In this document: piece after piece, positions 26,342 through 39,495 of the stretch | Position numbering within the stretch: position 1 is the stretch's first letter | How the letters are laid out: the number at the start of each line of letters is the position of its first letter | Assembly: GCF_051401765.1 (NCBI RefSeq) | Contig: NW_027480463.1 | Span: 682,001-746,000 of the forward strand | From: Calliopsis andreniformis | Taxonomy: Eukaryota; Arthropoda; Insecta; Hymenoptera; Andrenidae | Reading direction: 5' to 3' | Length of the DNA: 64,000 nt | Notes under the pieces: generated by a model | The model's input: the letters and a program-made list of their open reading frames with translations, nothing else | Told to the model about the DNA's origin: nothing | Database searches by the model: none | Position numbers and translations under genes: made by a program

Positions 26342-26694
26342 AACAGAATATCCTGAATTCTCAGGATTCTATAATCAAACCTCAATCCTCAACCCTCAGC
26401 CCTCATCCTCCATCATCAATCCTCAATCCTCAATCCCCAATCATCAAACCTCAATACTCAATCTTCAATCCTCAATCCTCATTCCTCAATCCTCAATCCT
26501 CAATCCTCAGTCATAAATACTCAATCTTCAACCCTCAATCCTCATTCCTCAAACCTCAATCCTCAACCCTCAGTACTCATCCTCAATTCTCAATTCTCAA
26601 TACTCAATCCTCAATCCTCAATCCTCAATCTTCACTCCTCAATAATCAATCTCCAATCCTAAATCGTCAATCCCCAACCTTCAATCCTTAATCC
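26342..26694. repeat. B-F cassette, 316-bp spacing
   Basis: AACAG start, 10-bp stem, F core at 26658. This is the last F core before a gap of about 15 kb. Confidence 0.88.
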
Positions 26695-26811
26695 TCAATC
26701 TTCAATCCTCAATGCTCAATCCTCAATCCTCAATCCTCAAACCTCAATCCTCAATCCCCAATCTTCAATCCTCAATCCTCAATCCTGAATCCCCAATCCT
26801 CAATTTTCAAT

Positions 26812-27075
26812 CCTCAATACGCAATCTTCAATCCTCAATGCTCAATCCTCAATCCTCAATCCTCAGTCCTCAATCCACAATCCACAATCCTCAATCCTCA
26901 AACCTCAATCCTCAGTCGTCAGTCCTCGTCCTCAATCCTCAACACTCAATCCTCAATCCTCAATCTTCAATCATCAATACTCAGTCTTCAATCCTCAATC
27001 ATCAATCTTCAATCCTCAATCCTCAATCCTCACTCTCCAATACTCAATCCTCAATCGTCAATCCTCAATCCTCAA
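26812..27075. repeat. 2,836-bp tandem, partial unit 3
   Basis: Begins like unit 2 at the TTTTCAATCC marker, gains one extra ACAATCC heptamer near 26876, then diverges near 27075 into sequence shared with 32-36 kb and 47 kb. Confidence 0.75.
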
Positions 27076-27184
27076 CCCTCAACCTTCAATCCTCAATACT
27101 TAATCTGCAATCCTCAATCCTCAATCCTCAATCCTCAATCCTCAGTCCTCAATCTTCAATCCTCAATCCTCAATCCTCAATCCT

Positions 27185-28936
27185 CAATCCTCAATCTTCA
27201 ATCCTCAATACTCAATCATCAGTCCTCAATCCTCAATCCTCAATCCTCAATGCTCAATCCTCAATCCTCAATCCTCAACCCTCAACCTTCAGTCCTCAAT
27301 ACTCAATCTGCAATCCTCAATCCTCAATCCTCAATCCTCAATCCTCAATCCTCAATCTTCAATCCACAATCCTCAATCCTCAATCCTCGATCCTCAATCT
27401 TTAATCCTCAACACTCAATCTTCAATCCTCAATCCTCAGTCCTCAATCCTCAATCCCCAATCTTCAATCCTCAATACTCAATCTTCAATCCTCAATCCTC
27501 AATACTCAATCCTCAATCCACACTCTTCAATCCTCATTCTTCAATCCTCAATACCCAATCCTCAATCTTCAATCCTCAATCCTCAATCCACAGTTCGCAA
27601 TCCTCAATCCTCAATCCTCAGATCTCAGGCATCAATACTCAACCCTCAGTCCTCGTCCTCAATCCACAACCCTCAATCCTCAATCCTCAATCTTCATTCA
27701 TCAATATTCAACCTTCAATCCTCAATCCTCATTCCTCAATCCTCAATCCTCAATCCTCAATGATCAATCCTCAACACCCAATCCTCAATATTCAATCCTC
27801 AATCCTCAGTCCTCAATCCTCAATCCTCAATCCTCAATCCTCTGTCCTCAAACCTCAATCCTGAATCCTCAATTCTGAATCCTCAAGCTTCTGCCCTCAG
27901 TCCTCAACAATCAGTTGTCAATCCTCAATCCTCAACAATCAGTTGTCAATCCTCAATCCTCAATAGAATATCATCAATTCACAGTTTTCAATACTCAATA
28001 CTCAATCTGCAATCTTCAAACCTCTATCTACAAACATCAATTCTCATCACTCAACCCTCAACACTCCGTCCCCAATCCTCAATCTTCAATCCTCAATCCT
28101 CAATCCTAAATCCCCAATCCTCAATTTTCAATCCTCAATACGCAATCTTCAATCCTCAATGCTCAATCCTCAATCCTCAATCCTCAGTCCTCAATCCACA
28201 ATCCTCAATCCTCAAACCTCAATCCTCAATCGTCAGTCCTCGTCCTCAACAATCAGTTGTCATTCCTCAGTCCTCGAAAGAATATCCTCAGTTCACAGCT
28301 TTCAATACTCAATACTCAATCTGCAATCGTCCAAACTGTATCCACAAACATCAATTTTCATCACTCAACCCTCAGCACTCAGTCCTCGATATTCAATCCT
28401 CAATCCTCAATTCTCAATCCTCAATCCTCAATGCTCAATCCTCAATCCTCAATTCTCAACCCTCAACCTTCAATCCTCAATACTCAATCTGCAATCCTCA
28501 ATCCTCAATCCTCAATCCTCAATCCTCAATCCTCAATCTTCAATCCTCAATCCTCAATCCTCAATCCTCAATCCTCAGTCTTTAATCCTCAATAATCAAT
28601 CTTCAATCCTCAATCCTCAGTCCTCAATCCTCAATCCTCAATCTTCAATCCTCAATACTCAATCTTCAATCCTCAATCCTCAATACTCAATCCTCTATCC
28701 ACATTCTTCAATCCTCATTCTTCAATCCTCAATGCCCAATCCTCAATCTTCAATCCTGCATCCTCAATCCTCAGTTCGCAATCCACAATCCTCAACCCTC
28801 AGATCTCAGGCATCAATTTCTCAACCCTCAGTCCTCGTCCTCAACCTACAACCCTCAATCCTCAATCCTCAATCTTCATTCATCAATATTCAACCTTCAA
28901 TCCTCAATCCTCATTCCTCAATCCTCAATCCTCAAT
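27185..28936. repeat. 1.75-kb block, 4,954-bp offset, copy 1
   Basis: Matches 32139-33890 (offset 4,954), about 35238-36989 (offset 8,053) and 47416-49167 (offset 20,231): four copies in the window. Contains the A-A' cassette with a doubled CAGTTGTC preamble (27912 and 27940, 28 bp apart) and CGAAAGAAT in place of CGATAGAAT at A'. Confidence 0.9.
27962..28393. repeat. A-A' cassette, 314-bp spacing
   Basis: A at 27962 with doubled preamble; A' at 28276 with CGAAAGAAT. Confidence 0.87.
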
Positions 28937-29555
28937 CCTCAATGTTCAATCCTCAACTCCCAATCCTCAATCCTCTATCTTCAATCATCAATACTCAACC
29001 TTCAATCCTCAATCCTCAATCTTCAGTCCTCAATCCTCAATTCTCACTCCTCAATCTTCAATCCTCAATCCTCAATTCTCACTCCTCAATACTCAATCCT
29101 CAATCGTCAATCATCAATCCCCAAACCTCAATCTTCAAACCTCAATCCTCAATCCTCAATCCTCAATCCTCAATCTTCAATCCTCAATACTCAATCTTCA
29201 ATCATCAATCCTCAATCCTTAATCCTCAATCCTCAATGCTCAATCCTCAATCTTCAATCCTCAATACTCAATCTTCAATCCTCAATCCTCAATCCTCAAT
29301 CCTCAATCCTCAATGCTCAATCCTCAATCCTCAATCTTCAATCATCAATACTCAACCTTCAATCCTCAATCCTCAATCCTCAACCCTCAGACCTCATCGT
29401 CAATCCTCAATCCTCAATCTTGAGTACTCAATACTCAATGTGCAATCCTCAGTCCTCAGTCCTCAAACCTCAATTCTGAATCCTCAATACTCAATCTTCA
29501 ATCCCCAATCCTCAGTCCTCAATACTCAACCATCAATCCTCAATTCTCAATACTC

Positions 29556-29597
29556 AATAGAATATCCTGAATTCTCTGGATTCTATAATCAATCCTC
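29556..29597. repeat. Module B, solitary, one stem mismatch
   Basis: TCTGG form. The sequence leaves the B-F pattern right after TATAATCAATCC, so no F core follows. Confidence 0.85.
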
Positions 29598-30259
29598 AAT
29601 CCTCAATCCTCAGTCCTCAATCCTCAATCCTCAATAATCCAACCTCAATCCTCAACCGTCAGTCCTCGTCCTCAATCCTCAAACCTCAATCCTCAATCCT
29701 CAATCTTCAATCCTCAATCTTCAATCCTGAATCCCCAATCCTCAATTTTCAATCCTCAATACGCAATCTTCAATCCTCAATGCTCAATCCTCAATCCTCA
29801 ATCCTCAGTACTCAATCCACAATCCTCAATCCTCAAACCTCAATCCTCAATCGTCAGTCCTCGTCCTCAATCCTCAACACTCAATCCTCAATCCTCAATC
29901 TTCAATCATCAATACACAATCTTCAATCCTCAATCCTCAATACTCAATCCTCAATCCTCAATCCTCAATCCTCATTCTCCAATCCTCAATACCCAATCCT
30001 CAGTCTTCAATCCTCAATCCTCAATCCTCAATTCTCAATCCCCAATCATCAACCCTCAGACCTCAAACATCAATACTCAACCCTCAGACCTCGTCCTAAA
30101 TCCACAACCTTCAATCCTCAATCCTCAATCTTCAATCCTCAATCCTCAATCCTCAATCCTCAATCCTCAATCCTCAATCCTCAGTCCTCAAACCTCAATC
30201 CTGAATCCTCAATCTTCAGCCCTCAGTCCTCTACAATCGGCTGTCTATCCTCAATCCTC

Positions 30260-30370
30260 AATAGAATATCATTAATTCACAGTTTTCATTACTCAATACT
30301 CAATCTGCAATCTTCAAATCTCTATCCACAAACATCAATTCTCATCACTCAACCCTCAACAGTCAGTCCC
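30260..30370. repeat. Module A, ATTAATTCAC variant
   Basis: Preamble altered to CAATCGGCTGTC. Copies at 38313 and 50498 keep the same changes. Confidence 0.85.
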
Positions 30371-30526
30371 CAATCCTCAATATTCAATCCTCAATCCTCA
30401 ATACTCAATCCGCAACCCTCATCCTTCAATCCTCAATACTCAAACTTCAATGCTCATTCCTCAATCCTCAATCCTCAATTATCAATCCTCAATCGCCAAT
30501 CTTCAATCCTCAATACGCAATCTTCA

Positions 30527-31265
30527 ATCCTTAATCCTCAATCCTCAATGCTCAATCCTCAATCTTCAATCCTCAATACTCAATCTTCAATCCTCAATCC
30601 TCAATCCTCAATCCTCAATCCTCAATGCTCAATCCTCAATCCTCAATCTTCAATCATCAATACTCAACCTTCAATCCTCAATCCTCAATCCTCAACCCTC
30701 AGACCTCATCGTCAATCCTCAATCCTCAATCTTGAGTACTCAATACTCAATGTGCAATCCTCAGTCCTCAGTCCTCAAACCTCAATTCTGAATCCTCAAT
30801 ACTCAATCTTCAATCCCCAATCCTCAGTCCTCAATACTCAACCATCAATCCTCAATTCTCAATACTCAATAGAATATCCTGAATTCTCTGGATTCTATAA
30901 TCAATCCTCAATCCTCAATCCTCAGTCCTCAATCCTCAATCCTCAATAATCCAACCTCAATCCTCAACCGTCAGTCCTCGTCCTCAATCCTCAAACCTCA
31001 ATCCTCAATCCTCAATCTTCAATTCTCAATCTTCAATCCTGAATCCCCAATCCTCAATTTTCAATCCTCAATACGCAATCTTCAATCCTCAATGCTCAAT
31101 CCTCAATCCTCAATCCTCAGTACTCAATCCACAATCCTCAATCCTCAAACCTCAATCCTCAATCGTCAGTCCTCGTCCTCAATCCTCAACACTCAATCCT
31201 CAATCCTCAATCTTCAATCATCAATACACAATCTTCAATCCTCAATCCTCAATACTCAATCCTCA
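30527..31265. repeat. 1,312-bp tandem, partial copy 2
   Basis: Copy of 29215-29953, ending where the sequence switches to CAACCCTCAACC and follows the 24.3-kb lineage instead. Absent from the related blocks at 37.6 and 49.8 kb, so it is specific to this place. Confidence 0.85.
30868..30909. repeat. Module B, solitary, one stem mismatch
   Basis: Tandem copy of 29556 (offset 1,312). Confidence 0.85.
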
Positions 31266-32171
31266 ACCCTCAACCTTCAATCGTCAATACTCAATCTGCA
31301 ATACTCAATCCTCAATCCTCAATCCTCAATCCTCAATCCTCAATCTTTAATCCACAATCCACAATCCTCAATCCTCAATCCTCAATCCTCAATCTTTAAT
31401 TCTCAACACTCAATCTTCAATCCTCAATCCTCAGTCCTCAATCCTCAATCCTCAATTCTCACTCCTCAATCTTCAATCCTCAATCCTCAATTCTCACTCC
31501 TCAATACTCAATCCTCAACCGTCAATCATCAATCCCCAAACCTCAATCTTCAAACCTCAATCCTCAATCCTCAATCCTCAATCCTCAATCGTCATTCCTC
31601 AATACTCAATCTTCAATCCTCAATCCTCAATCCTCAATCCTCAATCCTCAATGCTCAATCCTCAATCTTCAATCCTCAATACTCAATCTTCAATCCCCAA
31701 TCCTCAGTCCTCAATACTCAACCTTCAATCCTCAATACTCAATCTGCAATCCTCAATCCTCAATCCTCAATCCTCAATCCTCAGTCCTCAATCTTCAATC
31801 CTCAATCCTCAATCCTCAATCCTCAATTCTCAATCTTCAATCCTCAATACTCAATCATCAGTCCTCAATCCTCAATCCTCAATACTCAATCCTCAAACCT
31901 CAATTCTCAATCCTCAGTACTCAATCCTCAATCCCCAATCCTCATTCCTGAATCCTCAATCTTCAGCCCTCAGTTCTCAAAAATTAATTGTCAATCCTCA
32001 ATCATCAATAGAATATCCTCAATTCACAGTTTTCAATACTAAATCCCCATTCTTCAATCTGCAAATCTCAATTCACAAACATCAATTCTCATCACTCAAT
32101 CATCAACACTCAGTCCTCAATCTTCAATCCTCAATCCTCAATCCTCAATCTTCAATCCTCAATACTCAATC
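31265..32171. repeat. 0.9-kb segment copied from the 24.3-kb lineage
   Basis: Matches 24323-25229 at offset 6,942, including the CGTCATTCC marker and A'' (25065 and 32007). It connects the 1,312-bp tandem on the left with the 4,954-bp family on the right, a mosaic junction on both sides. Confidence 0.85.
32007..32117. repeat. Module A'', solitary
   Basis: Lacks the B and second A'' partners because the block switches lineage at about 32171. Confidence 0.85.
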
Positions 32172-32915
32172 ATCAGTCCTCAATCCTCAATCCTCAATCC
32201 TCAATGCTCAATCCTCAATCCTCAATCCTCAACCCTCAACCTTCAGTCCTCAATACTCAATCTGCAATCCTCAATCCTCAATCCTCAATCCTCAATCCTC
32301 AATCCTCAATCTTCAATCCACAATCCTCAATCCTCAATTCTCGATCCTCAATCTTTAATCCTCAACACTCAATCTTCAATCCTCAATCCTCAGTCCTCAA
32401 TCCTCAATCCCCAATCTTCAATCCTCAATACTCAATCTTCAATCCTCAATCCTCAATACTCAATCCTCAATCCACACTCTTCAATCCTCATTCTTCAATC
32501 CTCAATACCCAATCCTCAATCTTCAATCCTCAATCCTCAATCCACAGTTCGCAATCCTCAATCCTCAATCCTCAGATCTCAGGCATCAATACTCAACCCT
32601 CAGTCCTCGTCCTCAATCCACAACCCTCAATCCTCAATCCTCAATCTTCATTCATCAATATTCAACCTTCAATCCTCAATCCTCATTCCTCAATCCTCAA
32701 TCCTCAATCCTCAATGATCAATCCTCAACACCCAATCCTCAATATTCAATCCTCAATCCTCAGTCCTCAATCCTCAATCCTCAATCCTCAATCCTCTGTC
32801 CTCAAACCTCAATCCTGAATCCTCAATTCTGAATCCTCAAGCTTCTGCCCTCAGTCCTCAACAATCAGTTGTCAATCCTCAATCCTCAACAATCAGTTGT
32901 CAATCCTCAATCCTC

Positions 32916-33347
32916 AATAGAATATCATCAATTCACAGTTTTCAATACTCAATACTCAATCTGCAATCTTCAAACCTCTATCTACAAACATCAATTCTCA
33001 TCACTCAACCCTCAACACTCCGTCCCCAATCCTCAATCTTCAATCCTCAATCCTCAATCCTAAATCCCCAATCCTCAATTTTCAATCCTCAATACGCAAT
33101 CTTCAATCCTCAATGCTCAATCCTCAATCCTCAATCCTCAGTCCTCAATCCACAATCCTCAATCCTCAAACCTCAATCCTCAATCGTCAGTCCTCGTCCT
33201 CAACAATCAGTTGTCATTCCTCAGTCCTCGAAAGAATATCCTCAGTTCACAGCTTTCAATACTCAATACTCAATCTGCAATCGTCCAAACTGTATCCACA
33301 AACATCAATTTTCATCACTCAACCCTCAGCACTCAGTCCTCGATATT
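32916..33347. repeat. A-A' cassette, 314-bp spacing
   Basis: Copy of 27962-28393 with doubled preamble and CGAAAGAAT at 33230. Confidence 0.87.
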
Positions 33348-33389
33348 CAATCCTCAATCCTCAATTCTCAATCCTCAATCCTCAATGCT

Positions 33390-34068
33390 CAATCCTCAAT
33401 CCTCAATCCTCAACCCTCAACCTTCAATCCTCAATACTCAATCTGCAATCCTCAATCCTCAATCCTCAATCCTCAATCCTCAATCCTCAATCTTCAATCC
33501 TCAATCCTCAATCCTCAATCCTCAATCCTCAGTCTTTAATCCTCAATAATCAATCTTCAATCCTCAATCCTCAGTCCTCAATCCTCAATCCTCAATCTTC
33601 AATCCTCAATACTCAATCTTCAATCCTCAATCCTCAATACTCAATCCTCTATCCACATTCTTCAATCCTCATTCTTCAATCCTCAATGCCCAATCCTCAA
33701 TCTTCAATCCTGCATCCTCAATCCTCAGTTCGCAATCCACAATCCTCAACCCTCAGATCTCAGGCATCAATTTCTCAACCCTCAGTCCTCGTCCTCAACC
33801 TACAACCCTCAATCCTCAATCCTCAATCTTCATTCATCAATATTCAACCTTCAATCCTCAATCCTCATTCCTCAATCCTCAATCCTCAATCTTCAATCCT
33901 CAATCCTCAATTCTCACTCCTCAATACTCAATCCTCAACCGTCAATCATCAATCCCCAAACCTCAATCTTCAAACCTCAATCCTCAATCCTCAATCCTCA
34001 ATCCTCAATCGTCATTCCTCAATACTCAATCTTCAATCCTCAATCCTCAATCCTCAATCCTCAATCCT
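33390..34068. repeat. 679-bp tandem repeat, copy 1
   Basis: Period is exactly 97 heptamers. CAACCCTCAA occurs at 33411 and 34090, and CAATGCCCAATCC at 33685 and 34364. Not seen at the equivalent places in the 28-kb, 36-kb or 48-kb relatives, so it is young. Confidence 0.9.
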
Positions 34069-34747
34069 CAATCCTCAATCCTCAATCCTCAACCCTCAAC
34101 CTTCAATCCTCAATACTCAATCTGCAATCCTCAATCCTCAATCCTCAATCCTCAATCCTCAATCCTCAATCTTCAATCCTCAATCCTCAATCCTCAATCC
34201 TCAATCCTCAGTCTTTAATCCTCAATAATCAATCTTCAATCCTCAATCCTCAGTCCTCAATCCTCAATCCTCAATCTTCAATCCTCAATACTCAATCTTC
34301 AATCCTCAATCCTCAATACTCAATCCTCTATCCACATTCTTCAATCCTCATTCTTCAATCCTCAATGCCCAATCCTCAATCTTCAATCCTGCATCCTCAA
34401 TCCTCAGTTCGCAATCCACAATCCTCAACCCTCAGATCTCAGGCATCAATTTCTCAACCCTCAGTCCTCGTCCTCAACCTACAACCCTCAATCCTCAATC
34501 CTCAATCTTCATTCATCAATATTCAACCTTCAATCCTCAATCCTCATTCCTCAATCCTCAATCCTCAATCTTCAATCCTCAATCCTCAATTCTCACTCCT
34601 CAATACTCAATCCTCAACCGTCAATCATCAATCCCCAAACCTCAATCTTCAAACCTCAATCCTCAATCCTCAATCCTCAATCCTCAATCGTCATTCCTCA
34701 ATACTCAATCTTCAATCCTCAATCCTCAATCCTCAATCCTCAATCCT
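34069..34747. repeat. 679-bp tandem repeat, copy 2
   Basis: Head-to-tail copy of 33390-34068. It ends where CAATGCT replaces CAATCCT and the sequence rejoins the 31.6-kb lineage. Confidence 0.9.
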
Positions 34748-35105
34748 CAATGCTCAATCCTCAATCTTCAATCCTCAATACTCAATCTTCAATCCCCAAT
34801 CCTCAGTCCTCAATACTCAACCTTCAATCCTCAATACTCAATCTGCAATCCTCAATCCTCAATCCTCAATCCTCAATCCTCAGTCCTCAATCTTCAATCC
34901 TCAATCCTCAATCCTCAATCCTCAATTCTCAATCTTCAATCCTCAATACTCAATCATCAGTCCTCAATCCTCAATCCTCAATACTCAATCCTCAAACCTC
35001 AATTCTCAATCCTCAGTACTCAATCCTCAATCCCCAATCCTCATTCCTGAATCCTCAATCTTCAGCCCTCAGTTCTCAAAAATTAATTGTCAATCCTCAA
35101 TCATC

Positions 35106-35216
35106 AATAGAATATCCTCAATTCACAGTTTTCAATACTAAATCCCCATTCTTCAATCTGCAAATCTCAATTCACAAACATCAATTCTCATCACTCAATC
35201 ATCAACACTCAGTCCT
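35106..35216. repeat. Module A'', solitary
   Basis: Copy of 32007 at offset 3,099. Confidence 0.85.
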
Positions 35217-36014
35217 CAATCTTCAATCCTCAATCCTCAATCCTCAATCTTCAATCCTCAATACTCAATCATCAGTCCTCAATCCTCAATCCTCAATCCT
35301 CAATGCTCAATCCTCAATCCTCAATCCTCAACCCTCAACCTTCAGTCCTCAATACTCAATCTGCAATCCTCAATCCTCAATCCTCAATCCTCAATCCTCA
35401 ATCCTCAATCTTCAATCCACAATCCTCAATCCTCAATTCTCGATCCTCAATCTTTAATCCTCAACACTCAATCTTCAATCCTCAATCCTCAGTCCTCAAT
35501 CCTCAATCCCCAATCTTCAATCCTCAATACTCAATCTTCAATCCTCAATCCTCAATACTCAATCCTCAATCCACACTCTTCAATCCTCATTCTTCAATCC
35601 TCAATACCCAATCCTCAATCTTCAATCCTCAATCCTCAATCCACAGTTCGCAATCCTCAATCCTCAATCCTCAGATCTCAGGCATCAATACTCAACCCTC
35701 AGTCCTCGTCCTCAATCCACAACCCTCAATCCTCAATCCTCAATCTTCATTCATCAATATTCAACCTTCAATCCTCAATCCTCATTCCTCAATCCTCAAT
35801 CCTCAATCCTCAATGATCAATCCTCAACACCCAATCCTCAATATTCAATCCTCAATCCTCAGTCCTCAATCCTCAATCCTCAATCCTCAATCCTCTGTCC
35901 TCAAACCTCAATCCTGAATCCTCAATTCTGAATCCTCAAGCTTCTGCCCTCAGTCCTCAACAATCAGTTGTCAATCCTCAATCCTCAACAATCAGTTGTC
36001 AATCCTCAATCCTC

Positions 36015-36446
36015 AATAGAATATCATCAATTCACAGTTTTCAATACTCAATACTCAATCTGCAATCTTCAAACCTCTATCTACAAACATCAATTCTCAT
36101 CACTCAACCCTCAACACTCCGTCCCCAATCCTCAATCTTCAATCCTCAATCCTCAATCCTAAATCCCCAATCCTCAATTTTCAATCCTCAATACGCAATC
36201 TTCAATCCTCAATGCTCAATCCTCAATCCTCAATCCTCAGTCCTCAATCCACAATCCTCAATCCTCAAACCTCAATCCTCAATCGTCAGTCCTCGTCCTC
36301 AACAATCAGTTGTCATTCCTCAGTCCTCGAAAGAATATCCTCAGTTCACAGCTTTCAATACTCAATACTCAATCTGCAATCGTCCAAACTGTATCCACAA
36401 ACATCAATTTTCATCACTCAACCCTCAGCACTCAGTCCTCGATATT
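36015..36446. repeat. A-A' cassette, 314-bp spacing
   Basis: Copy of 27962-28393; A' at 36329. Confidence 0.87.
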
Positions 36447-37608
36447 CAATCCTCAATCCTCAATTCTCAATCCTCAATCCTCAATGCTCAATCCTCAATC
36501 CTCAATCCTCAACCCTCAACCTTCAATCCTCAATACTCAATCTGCAATCCTCAATCCTCAATCCTCAATCCTCAATCCTCAATCCTCAATCTTCAATCCT
36601 CAATCCTCAATCCTCAATCCTCAATCCTCAGTCTTTAATCCTCAATAATCAATCTTCAATCCTCAATCCTCAGTCCTCAATCCTCAATCCTCAATCTTCA
36701 ATCCTCAATACTCAATCTTCAATCCTCAATCCTCAATACTCAATCCTCTATCCACATTCTTCAATCCTCATTCTTCAATCCTCAATGCCCAATCCTCAAT
36801 CTTCAATCCTGCATCCTCAATCCTCAGTTCGCAATCCACAATCCTCAACCCTCAGATCTCAGGCATCAATTTCTCAACCCTCAGTCCTCGTCCTCAACCT
36901 ACAACCCTCAATCCTCAATCCTCAATCTTCATTCATCAATATTCAACCTTCAATCCTCAATCCTCATTCCTCAATCCTCAATCCTCAATCCTCAATGTTC
37001 AATCCTCAACTCCCAATCCTCAATCCTCTATCTTCAATCATCAATACTCAACCTTCAATCCTCAATCCTCAATCTTCAGTCCTCAATCCTCAATTCTCAC
37101 TCCTCAATCTTCAATCCTCAATCCTCAATTCTCACTCCTCAATACTCAATCCTCAATCGTCAATCATCAATCCCCAAACCTCAATCTTCAAACCTCAATC
37201 CTCAATCCTCAATCCTCAATCCTCAATCTTCAATCCTCAATACTCAATCTTCAATCATCAATCCTCAATCCTTAATCCTCAATCCTCAATGCTCAATCCT
37301 CAATCTTCAATCCTCAATACTCAATCTTCAATCCTCAATCCTCAATCCTCAATCCTCAATCCTCAATGCTCAATCCTCAATCCTCAATCTTCAATCATCA
37401 ATACTCAACCTTCAATCCTCAATCCTCAATCCTCAACCCTCAGACCTCATCGTCAATCCTCAATCCTCAATCTTGAGTACTCAATACTCAATGTGCAATC
37501 CTCAGTCCTCAGTCCTCAAACCTCAATTCTGAATCCTCAATACTCAATCTTCAATCCCCAATCCTCAGTCCTCAATACTCAACCATCAATCCTCAATTCT
37601 CAATACTC

Positions 37609-37650
37609 AATAGAATATCCTGAATTCTCTGGATTCTATAATCAATCCTC
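37609..37650. repeat. Module B, solitary, one stem mismatch
   Basis: Copy of 29556 (offset 8,053); no F core follows. Confidence 0.85.
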
Positions 37651-38312
37651 AATCCTCAATCCTCAGTCCTCAATCCTCAATCCTCAATAATCCAACCTCA
37701 ATCCTCAACCGTCAGTCCTCGTCCTCAATCCTCAAACCTCAATCCTCAATCCTCAATCTTCAATCCTCAATCTTCAATCCTGAATCCCCAATCCTCAATT
37801 TTCAATCCTCAATACGCAATCTTCAATCCTCAATGCTCAATCCTCAATCCTCAATCCTCAGTACTCAATCCACAATCCTCAATCCTCAAACCTCAATCCT
37901 CAATCGTCAGTCCTCGTCCTCAATCCTCAACACTCAATCCTCAATCCTCAATCTTCAATCATCAATACACAATCTTCAATCCTCAATCCTCAATACTCAA
38001 TCCTCAATCCTCAATCCTCAATCCTCATTCTTCAATCCTCAATACCCAATCCTCAGTCTTCAATCCTCAATCCTCAATCCTCAATTCTCAATCCCCAATC
38101 ATCAACCCTCAGACCTCAAACATCAATACTCAACCCTCAGACCTCGTCCTAAATCCACAACCCTCAATCCTCAATCCTCAATCTTCAATCCTCAATCCTC
38201 AATCCTCAATCCTCAATCCTCAATCCTCAATCCTCAGTCCTCAAACCTCAATCCTGAATCCTCAATCTTCAGCCCTCAGTCCTCTACAATCGGCTGTCTA
38301 TCCTCAATCCTC

Positions 38313-38423
38313 AATAGAATATCATTAATTCACAGTTTTCATTACTCAATACTCAATCTGCAATCATCAAATCTCTATCCACAAACATCAATTCTCATCA
38401 CTCAACCCTCAACAGTCAGTCCC
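38313..38423. repeat. Module A, ATTAATTCAC variant
   Basis: Copy of 30260 with CAATCATCAAATC in place of CAATCTTCAAATC. Confidence 0.85.
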
Positions 38424-38845
38424 CAATCCTCAATATTCAATCCTCTAATCCTCAATACTCAATCCGCAACCCTCATCCTTCAATCCTCAATACTCAAACT
38501 TCAATGCTCATTCCTCAATCCTCAATCCTCAATTATCAATCCTCAATCGCCAATCTTCAATCCTCAATACGCAATCTTCAATCCTGAATCCTCAATCCTC
38601 AATCCTCAATCCTCATTCTTCAATCCTCAATACCCAATCCTCAATCTTCAATCCTCAATCCTCAATCCTCAATTCTCAATCCTCAATCATCAATCCTCAA
38701 TCCTCAGTCCTCAATACTCAATACTCAATCCTCAAACCTCAATTCTCAATCCTCAGTACTCAATCCTCAATCCCGAATCCTCAATCCTGAATCCTCAATC
38801 TTCAGCCCTCAGTCCTCAGAAATTAATTGTCAATCCTCAATCATC

Positions 38846-39495
38846 AATAGAATATCCTCAATTCACAGTTTTCAATACTAAATCCCCATTCTTCAATCTG
38901 CAAATCTCAATTCACAAACATCAATTCTCATCACTCAATCATCAACACTCAGTCCTCAATCTTCAATCCTCAATCCTCAATCCTCAATGTTCAATCCTCA
39001 ATACTCAATACTCAATACTCAATCCTCAATTCTCAATCCTCAGTACTCAATTCTCAATCGTCAATCCTCAATCCCCAATCCTCAATCTTCAATCCTCAAT
39101 CCTCAAGCCTCAATCCTCAATCCTCAATATTCAACACGCAACCCTCAACCATCAATCCTCAATACTCAACCATCAATACTCAATTCTCAATACTCAACAG
39201 AATATCCTGAATTCTCACGGTTCAATACTCAACCCGCAAAATTCAATATACAAATCTCAATCCTCAAACATCAATTCTCAACACTCAATCCTCAATACTC
39301 AGTCCACTCTCATCAATCCTCCACCCTCAATCCTCAATCTTCAGCCGACGGTCCTCAACAATCAATTGTCAATCCTCAATCCTCAATAGAATATCATCAA
39401 TTCACAGTTTTCCATACACATTACTCAGTCCGCAATCTTCAAATCTCTATTCACAAACATCAATTCTCATCACTCAACCCTCAACACTCAGTCCT
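38846..39495. repeat. A''-B-A cassette, 350 + 189 bp spacing
   Basis: A'' at 38846, B (CACGGTTC) at 39196, GCCGACGG at 39344, then a module A with CATACACATTACTC at 39385. Confidence 0.87.

Larger units (their letters stand above)
23976..26811. repeat. 2,836-bp tandem higher-order unit 2
   Basis: Copy of 21140-23975 with the same landmark order at 25065, 25413, 25561, 25602 and 26342. The right-hand dispersed duplicate also contains the repeated part, so this tandem arose before that duplication. Confidence 0.9.
29215..30526. repeat. 1,312-bp tandem, copy 1
   Basis: Starts near CCTTAATCC (29218) and matches 30527-31265 at offset 1,312. Shared markers are module B (29556 and 30868) and the CAATGCT units at 29237 and 30549. 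The remainder holds module A at 30260, a variant reading ATTAATTCAC. Confidence 0.88.
19175..30530. repeat. 11.4-kb dispersed duplication, left copy
   Basis: Collinear with 40908-50770. Offsets are 21,733 (19175-20580), 21,732 (to 25303), then 20,231 (26811 to about 29290) and 20,238 to the end. The step from 21,732 to 20,231 means 1,501 bp present here (about 25304-26810) are missing from the right copy. The step from 21,733 to 21,732 is a one-base loss at about 42318. Confidence 0.88.
31466..33890. repeat. 2.4-kb block, 3,099-bp offset, copy 1
   Basis: Matches 34565-36989. Landmarks A'' (32007), A (32916) and A' (33230) recur at 35106, 36015 and 36329. The right end switches from CAATGTT sequence to a partial restart of the block (CACTCC at 31495, 33915 and 34594). 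Confidence 0.9.
34565..36989. repeat. 2.4-kb block, 3,099-bp offset, copy 2
   Basis: Copy of 31466-33890. It continues past 36989 into CAATGTTCAATCC, as the 28.9-kb relative does, so this copy preserves the longer ancestral order that copy 1 has lost. Confidence 0.88.

Noticed and set aside
37833..39389. The longest open frame, 518 codons
   Set aside because: Same heptapeptide cycle. A related block 12.18 kb to the right breaks the frame because a single-base length difference (8-bp unit at 38445) sits inside it, so no protein is conserved.
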